Source: Paludibacteraceae bacterium
GTDB lineage: Bacteria > Bacteroidota > Bacteroidia > Bacteroidales > Paludibacteraceae
Length of the DNA: 64,000 nucleotides
Assembly: GCA_024401435.1 (NCBI GenBank)
Contig: JAKSLB010000003.1
Location: 144,977 to 208,976, forward strand
Reading direction: 5' to 3'
Below the pieces are notes generated by a model that saw only the letters and a list, made by a program, of their open reading frames with translations, ran no database searches and had not been told where the DNA came from. The position numbers and the translations under genes are program-made. Of this stretch, positions 52,806-64,000 are shown piece by piece; the first letter of the stretch is position 1, and each line of letters starts with the position of its first letter.

Positions 52806-55800
52806 TTATTCTTCAACATTACCTCTGCGAGGTGCGTTGATCAAACCTTCCATCTCTTCTTTAGAACCGACGATTAAACGATCGAATTCTCTTTGACCAG
52901 TTCCGGCAGGGATCAAGTGACCGCAGATTACATTTTCCTTCATACCTTCCAAACCATCAACTTTACCTCTAATAGCAGCATCGTTCAAGACCTTTGTAGT
53001 TTCCTGGAATGAAGCAGCTGACATAAAGCTTGTTGTTTGTAATGCAGCACGAGTGATACCTTGAAGTATTTGTGAAGAAATAGCAGGAACTGCATCTCTT
53101 GTCTCAACCAACTTCAAATCTTTACGTTTCAAAGCACTGTTTTCATCTCTCAACTTACGAGCAGTAACAATTTGTCCTGGTTTTAAATTCTCAGAATCAC
53201 CGGCATCAATTACGACTTTCTTACCGAAAATACGATCATTTTCCTCCATGAATTCCAACTTATCAACCATTTCTTTCTCCAAGAAACGTGTATCACCAGC
53301 ATCCTCAATTTCTACCTTACGCATCATTTGACGTACAATAACCTCAAAGTGTTTATCATTAATCTTCACACCTTGTAGACGATAGACGTCTTGAACCTCG
53401 TTTACGATATACTCTTGAACTGCAGTAGGTCCCATGATTGCCAAAATATCAGATGGAGTTACAGCACCATCAGAAAGCGGAGTACCAGCACGAACATAGT
53501 CGTTTTCTTGTACCAAGATTTGCTTTGACAATGGAACTAAGTACTTCTTCTCATCACCTGTCTTAGAGGTAACCACGATTTCACGATTACCACGTTTCAC
53601 CTTACCAAATGTAACCTCACCATCGATTTCAGATACAACAGCTGGGTTAGAAGGATTACGTGCCTCAAACAACTCGGTAACACGAGGAAGACCTCCCGTG
53701 ATATCACCCGCACTACCAACAGCACGAGGAATCTTAACCAATAACTGACCAGGAATAACCTCATCATTTTCATCAACTGTAACGTGAGCACCTACTGGTA
53801 AGCTATATGTCTTAATGATATCACCCTTCTTATCAACAATATGAGCTTCTGGAACTTTTGTCTTATCCTTAGACTCAATAATAATCTTTTCACGCAAACC
53901 TGTTGTTTCATCAGATTCAGTCTTGTATGTTACATTTTCTATAACATTTTCAAACTTAATCTTACCTGAAACTTCAATTACAATAACCGCGTTGAATGGG
54001 TCCCATTCACAAATACGATCACCCTTCTTAACAGTTGCACCATTGTTAACAAACAACTTAGCACCATAAGGAATATTCGCATTGGTTAAAGTAATCTTTG
54101 TATTAGGATCTATAATCTTCAATTCTGCCAAACGACCGACAACCACTTGTATAGGATTGTTATTTTCATCTACAGAATTAATTGTACGTAATTCCTCAAT
54201 TTCAACGATACCTTCATATTTTGAAGTAATACCTGAATTAGCAGCGATATTTCCGGCAACACCACCGACGTGGAACGTACGCAATGTCAACTGAGTTCCT
54301 GGCTCACCGATTGACTGTGCTGCAATAACACCGACAGCCTCACCTTTCTGAACCAAACGACTCGTAGCCAAGTTACGACCGTAACATTTTGCACATACAC
54401 CCTTCTTAGATTCGCATGTCAAAACGGAACGAATCTCCACGCGTTCAATTGGCGAATCTTGAATAATTTGAGCTGCATCCTCACGAATTTCTTCTCCAGA
54501 GCGAACGATGATTTCACCTGTCAATGGATGTTGAATATCATGAACAGAAACACGACCTAAGATTCTTTCATACAAGGAAGCAACAACCTCTTCGTTGTTT
54601 TTCAACTCTGTACAAACCAATCCACGAAGTGTACCACAATCTTCTTCGTTGATAATCACATCATGTGATACGTCAACCAAACGACGTGTCAAATAACCTG
54701 CATCGGCAGTCTTCAAAGCGGTATCAGCCAAACCTTTACGAGCACCGTGTGTAGAAATAAAGTACTCCAACACTGACAAACCTTCCTTAAAGTTAGAAAG
54801 AATTGGGTTCTCAATAATCTGACCACCTTCAGCTCCAGACTTTTGAGGTTTTGCCATCAAACCACGCATACCAGACAACTGACGAATCTGCTCTTTAGAT
54901 CCACGGGCTCCAGAATCCAACATCATGTAAACTGAGTTAAATCCTTGGTCATCTGATGAAATAGTCTTCATCAAGATATTTGCCAAATCAGCATTGATGT
55001 GCGTCCAAATATCGATAATCTGATTATAACGTTCGTTGTATGTAATGAATCCCATATTATAGTTGTTCATTACCTCTTCAACTTCAGCATAACCTCTTTG
55101 TACTAATTCCTCTTTCTCCTTAGGGATAATTACGTTATCCAAATTAAATGACAAGCATCCTCTGAACGCCATGTAATATCCTAAGTTTTTAATATCATCC
55201 AAGAATTGAGCTGTACGAGCTACTCCACAAACTTTGATTACATTACTGATAATCTCACGAAGAGATTTCTTTGTAATTAATGTATTTACATAACCAACCT
55301 CTTGTGGAACATTTTGATTGAATTTCAAACGACCTACAGTTGTTTCAACCATAGTATCAACCAATTCGCCCTTATCATTCAAATCTTTAACAATAACCTT
55401 GATTGGAGCATGCAAAGCAACTTTTCCTTCGTTGTAAGCAATTTCAGCTTCTTCAACACCATAGAAAATCAAGCCTTCGCCTAAAGCACCCTTACGAGGT
55501 TTAGTGATATAGTATAGACCAAGCACCATATCCTGAGATGGAACGGTGATAGGAGAACCATTGGCAGGGTTAAGAATGTTGTGAGAAGCCAACATTAACA
55601 TTTGAGCTTCCAAAACAGCCTCGTTACCTAATGGCAAGTGAACAGCCATCTGGTCACCATCAAAGTCGGCGTTGAACGCTGTACATGCTAATGGGTGAAG
55701 TTGGATAGCTTTTCCTTCAATCATCTTAGGTTGGAATGCTTGGATACCCAAACGGTGCAATGTAGGGGCACGGTTCAATAGAACAGGGTGTCCTTTCATA

Positions 55801-57080
55801 ACATATTCCAAGATATCCCAAACAACTGGATCTTTACGGTCTACAATCTTTTTAGCTGATTTTACAGTCTTTACAATACCACGTTCAATCAATTTACGAA
55901 TAACGAATGGTTTGTAAAGTTCTGCTGCCATATCCTTAGGAAGACCACATTCGTGCATCTTCAATTCAGGACCAACAACAATTACAGAACGTGCAGAATA
56001 GTCAACACGTTTACCTAACAAGTTTTGACGGAAACGACCTTGCTTACCCTTTAATGAGTCAGACAATGACTTCAATGGACGATTAGCATCAGTCTTAACA
56101 GCACTTGATTTACGAGAGTTATCGAACAATGAGTCAACAGCCTCTTGCAACATACGTTTCTCATTACGTAAAATAACCTCAGGTGCCTTAATTTCAATCA
56201 ATCTCTTCAAACGGTTATTACGAATAATAACACGACGATACAAATCATTCAAGTCGGAAGTAGCGAAACGACCACCATCCAATGGAACCAATGGACGAAG
56301 CTCTGGTGGAATAACTGGAACAATTTTCACAATCATCCACTCTGGTTTGTTTCTTCCGTTAGAAGCTCTGAATGCTTCAACAACTTGCAAACGTTTCAAA
56401 GCCTCTGTCTTACGTTGTTGAGAAGATTCTTGACCTGCTTTGTTACGCAAATCATAAGACAATGAATCCAAATCAATTCTTTGAAGCATATCATAAACCG
56501 CTTCTGCACCCATCTTAGCGATGAACTTGTTTGGATCTGAATCTTCTAAATCCTTGTTCTCTTTTGGAAGAGAATCCATAATGTCAAGATATTCTTCCTC
56601 AGTCAACAAATCTTGTTCTTCAATACCATCAGCAGCTTTAATACCAGGTTGAATAACAACGTATCTTTCGTAATATATTACAGCATCCAACTTCTTAGTT
56701 GGCATACCTAATAAATAACCAATCTTATTTGGCAATGAGCGGAAATACCAAATGTGAGCAACAGGAACAACCAATTGGATATGACCCATACGTTCACGAC
56801 GTACTTTCTTCTCAGTAACCTCAACACCACAACGGTCACACACAATATTCTTATAACGAATACGCTTGTACTTACCGCAATGACACTCATAATCTTTTAC
56901 TGGACCGAAGATACGTTCACAGAACAAACCATCACGTTCTGGCTTGTATGTTCTGTAATTGATAGTTTCTGGTTTTAAAACCTCACCGCTAGACATCTCC
57001 AAAATTTCTTCTGGAGACGCTAATCCTATTGAGATTTTTGTAAAGGAATTCTTTACTTTATTATCGCTTCTAAAACCCAT
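52806..57080 (-). CDS. rpoC: RNA polymerase beta' subunit
   Basis: 1424 residues. The N-terminal zinc site ([10 protein letters not shown] to CDRCGVEV), the catalytic magnesium loop [12 protein letters not shown] at about residues 468-479, the bridge and trigger region ([19 protein letters not shown]), and the second zinc site [13 protein letters not shown] are present in order. Full length for Bacteroidetes. 24 bp after rpoB. No frameshift seen. Confidence 0.99.
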   Translation of the reverse strand: MGFRSDNKVKNSFTKISIGLASPEEILEMSSGEVLKPETINYRTYKPERDGLFCERIFGPVKDYECHCGKYKRIRYKNIVCDRCGVEVTEKKVRRERMGHIQLVVPVAHIWYFRSLPNKIGYLLGMPTKKLDAVIYYERYVVIQPGIKAADGIEEQDLLTEEEYLDIMDSLPKENKDLEDSDPNKFIAKMGAEAVYDMLQRIDLDSLSYDLRNKAGQESSQQRKTEALKRLQVVEAFRASNGRNKPEWMIVKIVPVIPPELRPLVPLDGGRFATSDLNDLYRRVIIRNNRLKRLIEIKAPEVILRNEKRMLQEAVDSLFDNSRKSSAVKTDANRPLKSLSDSLKGKQGRFRQNLLGKRVDYSARSVIVVGPELKMHECGLPKDMAAELYKPFVIRKLIERGIVKTVKSAKKIVDRKDPVVWDILEYVMKGHPVLLNRAPTLHRLGIQAFQPKMIEGKAIQLHPLACTAFNADFDGDQMAVHLPLGNEAVLEAQMLMLASHNILNPANGSPITVPSQDMVLGLYYITKPRKGALGEGLIFYGVEEAEIAYNEGKVALHAPIKVIVKDLNDKGELVDTMVETTVGRLKFNQNVPQEVGYVNTLITKKSLREIISNVIKVCGVARTAQFLDDIKNLGYYMAFRGCLSFNLDNVIIPKEKEELVQRGYAEVEEVMNNYNMGFITYNERYNQIIDIWTHINADLANILMKTISSDDQGFNSVYMMLDSGARGSKEQIRQLSGMRGLMAKPQKSGAEGGQIIENPILSNFKEGLSVLEYFISTHGARKGLADTALKTADAGYLTRRLVDVSHDVIINEEDCGTLRGLVCTELKNNEEVVASLYERILGRVSVHDIQHPLTGEIIVRSGEEIREDAAQIIQDSPIERVEIRSVLTCESKKGVCAKCYGRNLATSRLVQKGEAVGVIAAQSIGEPGTQLTLRTFHVGGVAGNIAANSGITSKYEGIVEIEELRTINSVDENNNPIQVVVGRLAELKIIDPNTKITLTNANIPYGAKLFVNNGATVKKGDRICEWDPFNAVIVIEVSGKIKFENVIENVTYKTESDETTGLREKIIIESKDKTKVPEAHIVDKKGDIIKTYSLPVGAHVTVDENDEVIPGQLLVKIPRAVGSAGDITGGLPRVTELFEARNPSNPAVVSEIDGEVTFGKVKRGNREIVVTSKTGDEKKYLVPLSKQILVQENDYVRAGTPLSDGAVTPSDILAIMGPTAVQEYIVNEVQDVYRLQGVKINDKHFEVIVRQMMRKVEIEDAGDTRFLEKEMVDKLEFMEENDRIFGKKVVIDAGDSENLKPGQIVTARKLRDENSALKRKDLKLVETRDAVPAISSQILQGITRAALQTTSFMSAASFQETTKVLNDAAIRGKVDGLEGMKENVICGHLIPAGTGQREFDRLIVGSKEEMEGLINAPRRGNVEE

Positions 57081-57104
57081 TTTTGTACTAAATAAAAATG
57101 AACA

Positions 57105-60100
57105 TTAATCGAGTTTAACACTTAATCCCAAACCTCTTAATTCGTGTAATAACACATTTAATGATTCAGGAATACCAGCAGGCGGCATTGGTTCGCCCTT
57201 AACAATAGCCTCATATGCACGAGCACGACCCATAACATCATCAGACTTAACTGTCAAAATTTCTTGAAGAACATGAGATGCACCGAATGCTTCCAATGCC
57301 CAAACCTCCATTTCTCCGAAACGTTGACCTCCGAACTGAGCTTTACCACCTAATGGTTGTTGTGTAATCAAAGAGTAAGGACCGATAGAACGAGCATGCA
57401 TCTTATCATCAACCATGTGACCCAACTTCAACATGTAGATAACACCTACTGTAGCTGGTTGGTCGAAACGTTCTCCAGTTCCACCATCACACAAATAAGT
57501 CTTACCATAACGTGGAAGACCAGCTTTGTCAGTCCACTCGTTCAAATCATCCAATGTTGCACCATCGAAGATTGGAGTTGCAAATTTCACACCCAACTTC
57601 ATTCCTGCATGACCTAATACAGTTTCGAAAATCTGTCCTAAGTTCATACGAGAAGGCACACCCAATGGGTTCAATACGATATCAACTGGAGTTCCATCTT
57701 CCAAGAATGGCATATCCTCTTGACGAACGATACGAGAAACAATACCCTTGTTACCGTGACGTCCTGCCATCTTATCACCTACACGAATCTTACGTTTCTT
57801 AGCGATATATACCTTAACCAATTGAACAATACCTGAAGGAAGTTCATCACCGATTGTGATATTAAACTTCTTTCTCTTCAATTCAGCGTCGTACTCTTTA
57901 TATTTTCTAATATAGTTCATGATTAAATCATGAATCATATCATTCTTATGAGCATCTGAAGTCCATTTTGTTAATTGAACTTCCATGTAGTTGATATCTT
58001 CTAACGCTTTCTTAGTGAATTTAGCGCCCTTAGCAATCACATCAACACCCAAGTAATCTTTTACACCTTGAGAAGTTTTAGCATTTGTAAGAACTTGCAA
58101 CTTATCAATTAAGATTGCTTTCAAAGCTGCCTCTTTCTCTTCGAACTCAGCATCCAATTTTTCCAAGATTGTCTTATCAGACAAACGAGATTTACGAGTC
58201 TTCATTGCTTTAGAGAATAATCTCTTACCAACAACGACACCACGTAATGATGGATTAGCTTTCAAAGAAGCATCTTTTACATCACCTGCCTTATCACCAA
58301 AGATAGCTCTCAACAATTTCTCTTCTGGAGAAGGATCTGATTCACCCTTAGGAGTAATTTTACCAATCAAGATATCACCTGGCTCAACGAATGCACCCAC
58401 ACGGATAACACCATTCTCATCCAAGTTTCTTGTAGCATCTTCACTTACATTAGGTATATCAGATGTCAATTCCTCCATACCACGTTTTGTTTCACGAACT
58501 TCCAATTGGTATTCGTCAACGTGAACAGAAGTAAAGATATCATACTTACAAACTTTCTCATTGATAACAATAGCATCCTCGTAGTTGTAACCCTTCCAAG
58601 GCATGAATGCTACCAACAAGTTCTTTCCGATTGCCAACTCACCATCTTGCGTAGAATAACCTTCAGTCATGATTTGACCTTTTTCTACTCTTTGACCAGA
58701 TACAACGATTGGACGAAGATCGATAGTTGTACTTTGGTTGGTCTTACGGAATTTAGGGATTATATATTCCTTCAATGAAGGTTCGAAACTAACGAACTCT
58801 TCATCTTCAGTTCTATCATATCTAACTTTAATAACACTTGCATCAACGAACTCAACAACACCAGCACCTTCAGCAGCAATTTGAGTACGAGAGTCACGAA
58901 CTAACTGACGCTCGATACCTGTACCAACGATAGGTGACTCACAACGTAACAATGGAACAGCTTGACGCATCATGTTAGATCCCATCAATGCACGGTTAGC
59001 ATCATCATGCTCCAAGAATGGAATCAAAGAAGCAGCGATAGAAGCAATCTGTTGAGGAGCGACATCCATCAAATCCAATTCTTTAGGATCCAAGATAGGG
59101 AAGTCAGCTTCCTTACGACATTTAACTTTATCAACCAAGAAGTTACCCTCATCGTCTAGAGGAGCATTACCTTGAGCGATGGTCTTACCTTCCTCTTCCT
59201 CTGCAGTCATGTACTTAATTCCATTTTCAGAGACGTCGACTTTACCATCCTTTACAATACGATAAGGAGTTTCTATAAATCCAAGGTCATTAATCTTTGC
59301 ATAGACACACAATGAAGAAATCAAACCAATGTTTGGACCTTCAGGAGTCTCAATAGGACAAAGACGACCATAGTGAGTATAGTGAACGTCACGAACCTCG
59401 AAACCAGCTCTCTCACGAGAAAGACCGCCAGGACCAAGGGCAGACAAACGACGTTTATGAGTAATTTCAGCCAATGGATTGGTTTGATCCATGAACTGAG
59501 AAAGAGCATTTGTACCAAAGAATGAATTAATGACAGAAGATATAGTCTTTGCATTAATCAATTCTGTTGGAGAGAACACTTCATTATCACGGATATTCAT
59601 ACGTTCACGAATGGTACGAGCCATACGAGCCAAGCCAACGCCAAATTGGTTATAAAGTTGTTCACCAACAGTACGAACACGACGGTTACTTAAGTGGTCG
59701 ATATCATCAACATCAGCTTTTGAGTTGATCAACTCAATTAAGTACTTAATAATTTCAATAATATCTTCTTTCGTCAAAACACGAACGTCCATGTCCGTCG
59801 TAAGATTCAATTTCTTATTGATTCTATAACGACCAACATCACCTAAATCATAGCGTTTTTCTGAGAAGAAAAGACCAGAAATGATTTCGCGAGCAGCATT
59901 TTCATCAGCAGGCTCAGCGCTACGCATTTGACGGTATATATAGTATACAGCTTCTTTTTCTGAATTTGTTGGATCCTTTTGTAAAGTATTATAGATGATG
60001 CTATAATCAGAAAGATTAGGATCCTCTTTGTGAAGAAGAATAGTTTGTACACCAGAATCTAGAATATCTTGGATGTTGTCTTTATCCAATACAGTTTCAC

Positions 60101-60917
60101 GATCAATGATTACTTCTGTACGTTCAATAGAAACAACCTCACCAGTATCTTCATCAACGAAATCCTCAACCCAAGTTTTCAAAACACGAGCTGCTAATTT
60201 ACGACCTTCAACCTTTTTTAAACCAGATTTGGTAACTTTAACTTCTTCCGAAAGTCCAAATATTTCAAGAATATCTTTATCACTTTCGAAACCAATAGCA
60301 CGTAATAATGTGGTTACTGGTAATTTCTTTTTACGATCGATATAAGCATACATGACATTACTAATATCAGTAGCAAACTCGATCCAAGAACCTTTAAATG
60401 GAATAATACGAGCAGAATACAATTTCGTACCATTAGCGTGCATACTCTGACCGAAGAAAACGCCAGGAGATCTATGCAATTGAGATACGACAACGCGTTC
60501 AGCACCGTTTATAACAAATGTTCCTTTATCTGTCATATAAGGGATCGTACCCAAATAGACATCTTGGATAATTGTCTCAAAATCCTCATGATCAGGATCT
60601 GTACAATATAACTTTAACTTAGCCTTCAGAGGAACACTATAAGTTAGACCTCTTTCAATACACTCATCGATAGTGTACTTAGAAGGGTCTATATAGTAAT
60701 CTAAGAACTCAAGGACGAAATTATTACGAGTATCCGCAATTGGGAAATTTTCAGCGAACACTTTAAACATGCCATCATTCTTTCGTTGCTCTGGTGGCGT
60801 ATCGAGTTGGAAAAAATCTCTAAAAGATTTTAATTGCACCTCAAGAAAATCAGGATATTCCATCTGATTTTTAACAGATGCAAAGGTTACTCTTTGATTT
60901 TTATTAATAGAAGACAT
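57105..60917 (-). CDS. rpoB: RNA polymerase beta subunit
   Basis: 1270 residues, full length. The rifampicin-binding cluster reads [20 protein letters not shown], with wild-type-like Asp, His and Ser at the positions equivalent to E. coli 516, 526 and 531, so no common resistance change is visible. [17 protein letters not shown] and the C-terminal clamp segment ([24 protein letters not shown]) are intact. It is preceded by a strong hairpin at 60967-60996 that separates it from rplL. Confidence 0.99.
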   Translation of the reverse strand: MSSINKNQRVTFASVKNQMEYPDFLEVQLKSFRDFFQLDTPPEQRKNDGMFKVFAENFPIADTRNNFVLEFLDYYIDPSKYTIDECIERGLTYSVPLKAKLKLYCTDPDHEDFETIIQDVYLGTIPYMTDKGTFVINGAERVVVSQLHRSPGVFFGQSMHANGTKLYSARIIPFKGSWIEFATDISNVMYAYIDRKKKLPVTTLLRAIGFESDKDILEIFGLSEEVKVTKSGLKKVEGRKLAARVLKTWVEDFVDEDTGEVVSIERTEVIIDRETVLDKDNIQDILDSGVQTILLHKEDPNLSDYSIIYNTLQKDPTNSEKEAVYYIYRQMRSAEPADENAAREIISGLFFSEKRYDLGDVGRYRINKKLNLTTDMDVRVLTKEDIIEIIKYLIELINSKADVDDIDHLSNRRVRTVGEQLYNQFGVGLARMARTIRERMNIRDNEVFSPTELINAKTISSVINSFFGTNALSQFMDQTNPLAEITHKRRLSALGPGGLSRERAGFEVRDVHYTHYGRLCPIETPEGPNIGLISSLCVYAKINDLGFIETPYRIVKDGKVDVSENGIKYMTAEEEEGKTIAQGNAPLDDEGNFLVDKVKCRKEADFPILDPKELDLMDVAPQQIASIAASLIPFLEHDDANRALMGSNMMRQAVPLLRCESPIVGTGIERQLVRDSRTQIAAEGAGVVEFVDASVIKVRYDRTEDEEFVSFEPSLKEYIIPKFRKTNQSTTIDLRPIVVSGQRVEKGQIMTEGYSTQDGELAIGKNLLVAFMPWKGYNYEDAIVINEKVCKYDIFTSVHVDEYQLEVRETKRGMEELTSDIPNVSEDATRNLDENGVIRVGAFVEPGDILIGKITPKGESDPSPEEKLLRAIFGDKAGDVKDASLKANPSLRGVVVGKRLFSKAMKTRKSRLSDKTILEKLDAEFEEKEAALKAILIDKLQVLTNAKTSQGVKDYLGVDVIAKGAKFTKKALEDINYMEVQLTKWTSDAHKNDMIHDLIMNYIRKYKEYDAELKRKKFNITIGDELPSGIVQLVKVYIAKKRKIRVGDKMAGRHGNKGIVSRIVRQEDMPFLEDGTPVDIVLNPLGVPSRMNLGQIFETVLGHAGMKLGVKFATPIFDGATLDDLNEWTDKAGLPRYGKTYLCDGGTGERFDQPATVGVIYMLKLGHMVDDKMHARSIGPYSLITQQPLGGKAQFGGQRFGEMEVWALEAFGASHVLQEILTVKSDDVMGRARAYEAIVKGEPMPPAGIPESLNVLLHELRGLGLSVKLD

Positions 60918-60949
60918 TTATCTAAGAATATTATTAAGAACTTAAAAAA

Positions 60950-60996
60950 GATAACAGACACAAAAAGGTTTAGAACCTATACATAGGTTCTAAACC
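60950..60996 (-). terminator. Hairpin and T run between rplL and rpoB, likely attenuator
   Basis: Perfect 13-bp stem (ggtttagaaccta at 60967-60979 with its complement at 60984-60996) and a 4-nt loop. On the transcribed strand it is followed by TTTTTG. It lies inside the rplJL-rpoBC transcription unit, so partial termination or RNA processing is more likely than a full stop. Confidence 0.75.
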
Positions 60997-61028
60997 AAAG
61001 TTTCTGATTTGCTCAGAACTGTACAGTA

Positions 61029-61397
61029 CTATTTAAGTTCAACTTCAGCTCCAGCATCTTCAAGTTGCTTCTTCAAGTCCTCAGCTGTTGCTTTGTCAGC
61101 ACCTTCTTTAATTACACTTGGAGCACCGTCAACCATATCTTTAGCTTCTTTCAAGCCAAGACCAGTCAATTCTTTTACTAATTTAACGATAGCAAGCTTA
61201 GCTGCACCAGCGGATTTCAATACAACATCGAAATTCGTTTTTTCTTCAGCAGCAGCTGCAGCAGGACCTGCAGCAACAGCTACAGCTACAGCAGCAGGCT
61301 CAATACCATACTCATTCTTTAAAATATCAGCAAGTTCATTAACTTCTTTAACAGTCAAGTTAACTAATTGTTCTGCGAAAGCTTTTAAATCTGCCAT
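61029..61397 (-). CDS. rplL: 50S ribosomal protein L7/L12
   Basis: 122 residues. N-terminal dimerisation helix ([26 protein letters not shown]), Ala-rich hinge with [15 protein letters not shown], and the factor-binding C-terminal domain ([20 protein letters not shown]). It forms the ribosomal stalk with L10. 34 bp after rplJ. Confidence 0.99.
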   Translation of the reverse strand: MADLKAFAEQLVNLTVKEVNELADILKNEYGIEPAAVAVAVAAGPAAAAAEEKTNFDVVLKSAGAAKLAIVKLVKELTGLGLKEAKDMVDGAPSVIKEGADKATAEDLKKQLEDAGAEVELK

Positions 61398-61431
61398 TTT
61401 ATTAATTGCTTTAATGTTTATAATCTGTTAA

Positions 61432-61938
61432 TTAATCGTTTGTTTCTGCTTCCTTGTCAGCTTTAGCTTGAAGGCCAGAAATAATATTTCTCATAGGAGA
61501 CTGCAACAAAGTAATAATATCGCCAATAAGCTCATTTTTACTTTTAATACTTGCTAATACATCAAGTTGATCAGCTCCAACATAAAAGCCTTCCTCAACG
61601 AAAGCAGCTTTCAAAGTTGGTTTACCTACTTTATTTCCTTTGCTGAACTCTTTGATAAGTTTAGCAGGAGCATTTCCTGTATTAGACAACATTAGAGCGG
61701 TTGGACCCTCAAGAGCACCATATAATTGAGAAAAATCGCCTTCTTTCTTATCTAAGGCTTTCTTTAACAATGTGTTCTTAACTACCACCAACTTAATATC
61801 TTTATTGAAGCAAGCACGTCTGATATCACTTGTAAGATCTGCAGTCAACCCAGCAGCATCTGCGATATAGAAATGACTATAATCATTCAAGCTGGCGAGT
61901 ACCTGATCTATGATAACATTTTTATCTTCCTTTTTCAT
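61432..61938 (-). CDS. rplJ: 50S ribosomal protein L10
   Basis: 168 residues. Stalk base protein; binds 23S rRNA with its N-terminal part (VKNTLLKKALDKK) and L7/L12 dimers with its C-terminal helix. It lies 18 bp after rplA. Translational autoregulation by L10 is known elsewhere; I see no clear leader structure in this short gap. Confidence 0.98.
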   Translation of the reverse strand: MKKEDKNVIIDQVLASLNDYSHFYIADAAGLTADLTSDIRRACFNKDIKLVVVKNTLLKKALDKKEGDFSQLYGALEGPTALMLSNTGNAPAKLIKEFSKGNKVGKPTLKAAFVEEGFYVGADQLDVLASIKSKNELIGDIITLLQSPMRNIISGLQAKADKEAETND

Positions 61939-61956
61939 ACTTCTCTAAATATTAAA

Positions 61957-62649
61957 TTAATCTACTTGTTTAGGGTCAATTTTAATACCCGGACTCATAG
62001 TACTTGAAAGATAAATACTCTTGATATACTCACCTTTTGAAGTAGTAGGTTTCAACTTGATTATAGTATCGATGAAAGTTTTTGCATTTTCAAAGATAGC
62101 ATCAGGAGTAAAAGATATCTTACCAACTGATGTATGAACGATACCAAATTTGTCAACCTTGAAATCTATTTTACCTTGTTTAACTTCGCGGACAGCCTTA
62201 CCAACTTCATTTGTAACAGTACCACTCTTAGGGTTTGGCATTAAACCACGAGGACCTAACACACGACCTAGAGCACCAATTTTACCCATGATAGAAGGCA
62301 TTGTAATGATTACATCCACGTCAGTCCAACCACCTTTGATCTTTTCGATATATTCGTCAAGACCAACATAGTCAGCTCCTGCAGCTTTAGCATCAGCTTC
62401 AGCATCTGGAGTACACAAAGCCAATACGCGAACACTCTTTCCAGTACCATTTGGCAAAGAAACAACACCACGTACCATTTGATTTGACTTACGAGGATCA
62501 ACACCTAAACGGACATCAATATCAACAGAAGCATCAAACTTGGTTGTAGTAATTTCCTTAACCAAAGCTGAAGCTTCCTTTAAAGAGTAAGATTTCCCTG
62601 CTTCAATCTTCTCTAAAGCTAACTTTTGATTTTTAGTAAGTTTACTCAT
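61957..62649 (-). CDS. rplA: 50S ribosomal protein L1
   Basis: 230 residues, standard length. Conserved segments [37 protein letters not shown] and [18 protein letters not shown] are intact. It lies 17 bp after rplK, the usual L11-L1 pair. Confidence 0.99.
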   Translation of the reverse strand: MSKLTKNQKLALEKIEAGKSYSLKEASALVKEITTTKFDASVDIDVRLGVDPRKSNQMVRGVVSLPNGTGKSVRVLALCTPDAEADAKAAGADYVGLDEYIEKIKGGWTDVDVIITMPSIMGKIGALGRVLGPRGLMPNPKSGTVTNEVGKAVREVKQGKIDFKVDKFGIVHTSVGKISFTPDAIFENAKTFIDTIIKLKPTTSKGEYIKSIYLSSTMSPGIKIDPKQVD

Positions 62650-62666
62650 TTCAATTGAAGTGTTAA

Positions 62667-63110
62667 TTAATTATTTCCAGGGAATTCCCCTTTTACGGTG
62701 ATACCCATACTTCTTGCTGTACCAGCAACCATAGTCATCGCAGATTCAACTGTAAAGCAATTTAAATCTTGCATTTTGTCTTGTGCGATTGTTTTAACTT
62801 GATCCCAAGTAATTTCAGCAACTTTTTTACGATTAGGCTCTGCAGAACCGCTCTTTTGCTTAGTAATTTCAAGCAATTGAACTGCAACTGGAGGAGTCTT
62901 AACTACAAAATCAAAAGACTTATCAGCATAATACGTGATAACGACTGGTAATACCTTACCCGCCTTATCTTGGGTTCTGGCATTGAACTGCTTACAAAAA
63001 TCCATGATATTGATTCCCTTAGAACCTAATGCAGGTCCTACTGGAGGTGATGGATTTGCAGCGCCTCCCTTTATCTGTAATTTGATAAATCCAGCAACTT
63101 CTTTAGCCAT
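62667..63110 (-). CDS. rplK: 50S ribosomal protein L11
   Basis: 147 residues. [23 protein letters not shown] is the proline-rich thiostrepton-region N-terminal domain; the C-terminal rRNA-binding domain ends [13 protein letters not shown]. 52 bp after nusG. Confidence 0.99.
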   Translation of the reverse strand: MAKEVAGFIKLQIKGGAANPSPPVGPALGSKGINIMDFCKQFNARTQDKAGKVLPVVITYYADKSFDFVVKTPPVAVQLLEITKQKSGSAEPNRKKVAEITWDQVKTIAQDKMQDLNCFTVESAMTMVAGTARSMGITVKGEFPGNN

Positions 63111-63162
63111 TTTGTTTTTGATTTAAAAAAAATAATTATTTACGAAAAACAATCAAAATTGA

Positions 63163-63720
63163 TTATTCCTTTTCCACTTGTAAAAATCCCAATTCCAAAG
63201 GTGTTTCTCTTCCGAAAATTTTCACCTTAACCTTAAGTTTCTTACGTTCGTTATTTACCTCTTCAATCGTTCCTCTGAAACCACTGAAAGGTCCGAAAGT
63301 AACTTTAACAGTTTCTCCTACTAAGAAAGGAATCACTACATTCTCTTCAGAATCTTGCAACTCCTCAACCTTACCTAAGATACGATTAACCTCACTTTGA
63401 CGTAAAGGCACAGGTTCATTGGACTTTTTGGAGCCATCTCCTAAAAATCCAATTACATTAGGCATTTCTGATAAGCGATGTTGTACTTCGCCCACCAAAT
63501 TTGCTTCTACTAATACATAACCAGGAAGGTAAGTTCTTTCTTTAGAAATCTTTTTACCAGATTTACTAACTTGATAAACTCTCTCAGTTGGAATTAACAC
63601 TTGAGAAACATACTGACCAAGATCCGTAGTAGCCATTTCATTTTCGACATACTCTCGAACCTTGTTCTCTTTACCACTAATGGCACGTAATACATACCAT
63701 TTTTTTCCAGTCTCTGCCAT
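63163..63720 (-). CDS. nusG: Transcription termination/antitermination factor NusG
   Basis: 185 residues. NGN domain ([20 protein letters not shown] to [11 protein letters not shown]) followed by a C-terminal KOW domain ([22 protein letters not shown]). It binds RNA polymerase and Rho or S10. 16 bp after secE. Confidence 0.98.
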   Translation of the reverse strand: MAETGKKWYVLRAISGKENKVREYVENEMATTDLGQYVSQVLIPTERVYQVSKSGKKISKERTYLPGYVLVEANLVGEVQHRLSEMPNVIGFLGDGSKKSNEPVPLRQSEVNRILGKVEELQDSEENVVIPFLVGETVKVTFGPFSGFRGTIEEVNNERKKLKVKVKIFGRETPLELGFLQVEKE

Positions 63721-63736
63721 GTGCTTACCCTTTCTT

Positions 63737-63931
63737 TTATCTCAACAAATCGTAGATACTCTGAATAACGAATTGGATACTCTTATCCATTGCAAAAACA
63801 ACTAATGCAATTAGAAGGGAAGCTACAAGAACAACAATTGCACTATTAGATAACTCTTTTGCAGAAGGCCAAGATACTTTGTTTACAAGTTCGTCGTAAG
63901 AGTCTTTAATATAATTTATTACCTTATACAT
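63737..63931 (-). CDS. secE: Preprotein translocase subunit SecE
   Basis: 64 residues from the ATG at 63931 ([23 protein letters not shown]); upstream in-frame codons are inside the tRNA and are rejected. One membrane helix (about 34-55) and the conserved KVSWPS segment of SecE. It begins only 15 bp after the 3' end of tRNA-Trp, so it is expressed by read-through from the tRNA promoter. Confidence 0.96.
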   Translation of the reverse strand: MYKVINYIKDSYDELVNKVSWPSAKELSNSAIVVLVASLLIALVVFAMDKSIQFVIQSIYDLLR

Positions 63932-63946
63932 GTTTGTAAATATTTG

Positions 63947-64000
63947 CACGGAAGGAGAGGCTCGAACTCCCGACACCTGGTTTTGGAGACCAGTGCTCTA
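63947..64000 (-). tRNA. tRNA-Trp (CCA anticodon), 5' part beyond the window
   Basis: Minus-strand anticodon stem CTGGT/ACCAG with loop CTCCAAA (anticodon CCA), T arm GGGAG/CTCTC with TTCGAGC, acceptor 3' strand CTTCCGT and discriminator G. No CCA is encoded. The acceptor 5' strand and the D arm lie beyond 64000. Confidence 0.95.

Noticed and set aside
57105-60917. Rifampicin-resistance mutation in rpoB
   Set aside because: The resistance cluster reads [20 protein letters not shown], with the usual sensitive residues at the main positions.

Overview
The window is chromosomal DNA from a Bacteroidales bacterium (phylum Bacteroidota). The evidence is AT-rich coding DNA, near absence of Shine-Dalgarno sequences, TAnnTTTG-type -7 promoter boxes, type IX secretion (T9SS) and gliding-associated genes (gldH, PorP/SprF, type A and type B sorting domains), and characteristic gene orders such as holB-ricT-gldH, tRNA-Trp-secE-nusG and rpoB-rpoC-DUF3467. 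The genus cannot be fixed from the sequence alone.

Layout. 1-4.5 kb (minus): a lipoprotein cut by the window edge that joins a type I periplasmic-binding domain to a legumain-like (C13) protease domain, then an exported protein with YD-like repeats and an ABC-F ATPase. 4.7-13.1 kb (plus): holB, ricT, gldH, trmB, a polyprenyl diphosphate synthase, a conserved unknown and a CBM20-type 4-alpha-glucanotransferase. 13.2-20.9 kb (minus): an M23/LysM hydrolase, then a tight operon of DUF2027-Smr protein, 50-residue protein, ABC exporter, PqqD-like protein, HprK-like kinase, nucleotidyltransferase, ManC and an S26 peptidase. This set resembles a peptide-modification and export pathway, but no precursor is recognisable. 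21.3-30.0 kb (plus): queA, a small lipoprotein, and a T9SS locus of giant type B substrate, OmpA protein and PorP/SprF.

30.1-43.1 kb is an accessory region. It holds a YefM-YoeB toxin-antitoxin module with a two-site TGTACA operator, a type II restriction-modification system with controller protein, a visibly more GC-rich frameshifted gene of four tandem FISUMP-type modules, a T9SS type A protein, chromate transporter halves, tRNA-Lys, a CBS-domain membrane protein and a TSUP permease. Copies of a palindrome-rich element of about 500 bp are scattered through it. One copy appears to be split around the toxin-antitoxin module.

43.1-64 kb (minus) is housekeeping: rseP, dxr, a degenerate M23 protein, an rRNA/tRNA methyltransferase, two FKBP-type lipoproteins, nrnA, comEC, rpe, then DUF3467, rpoC, rpoB, rplL, rplJ, rplA, rplK, nusG, secE and a tRNA-Trp cut by the right edge. 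A perfect 13-bp hairpin followed by a T run separates rplL from rpoB and looks like an attenuator.
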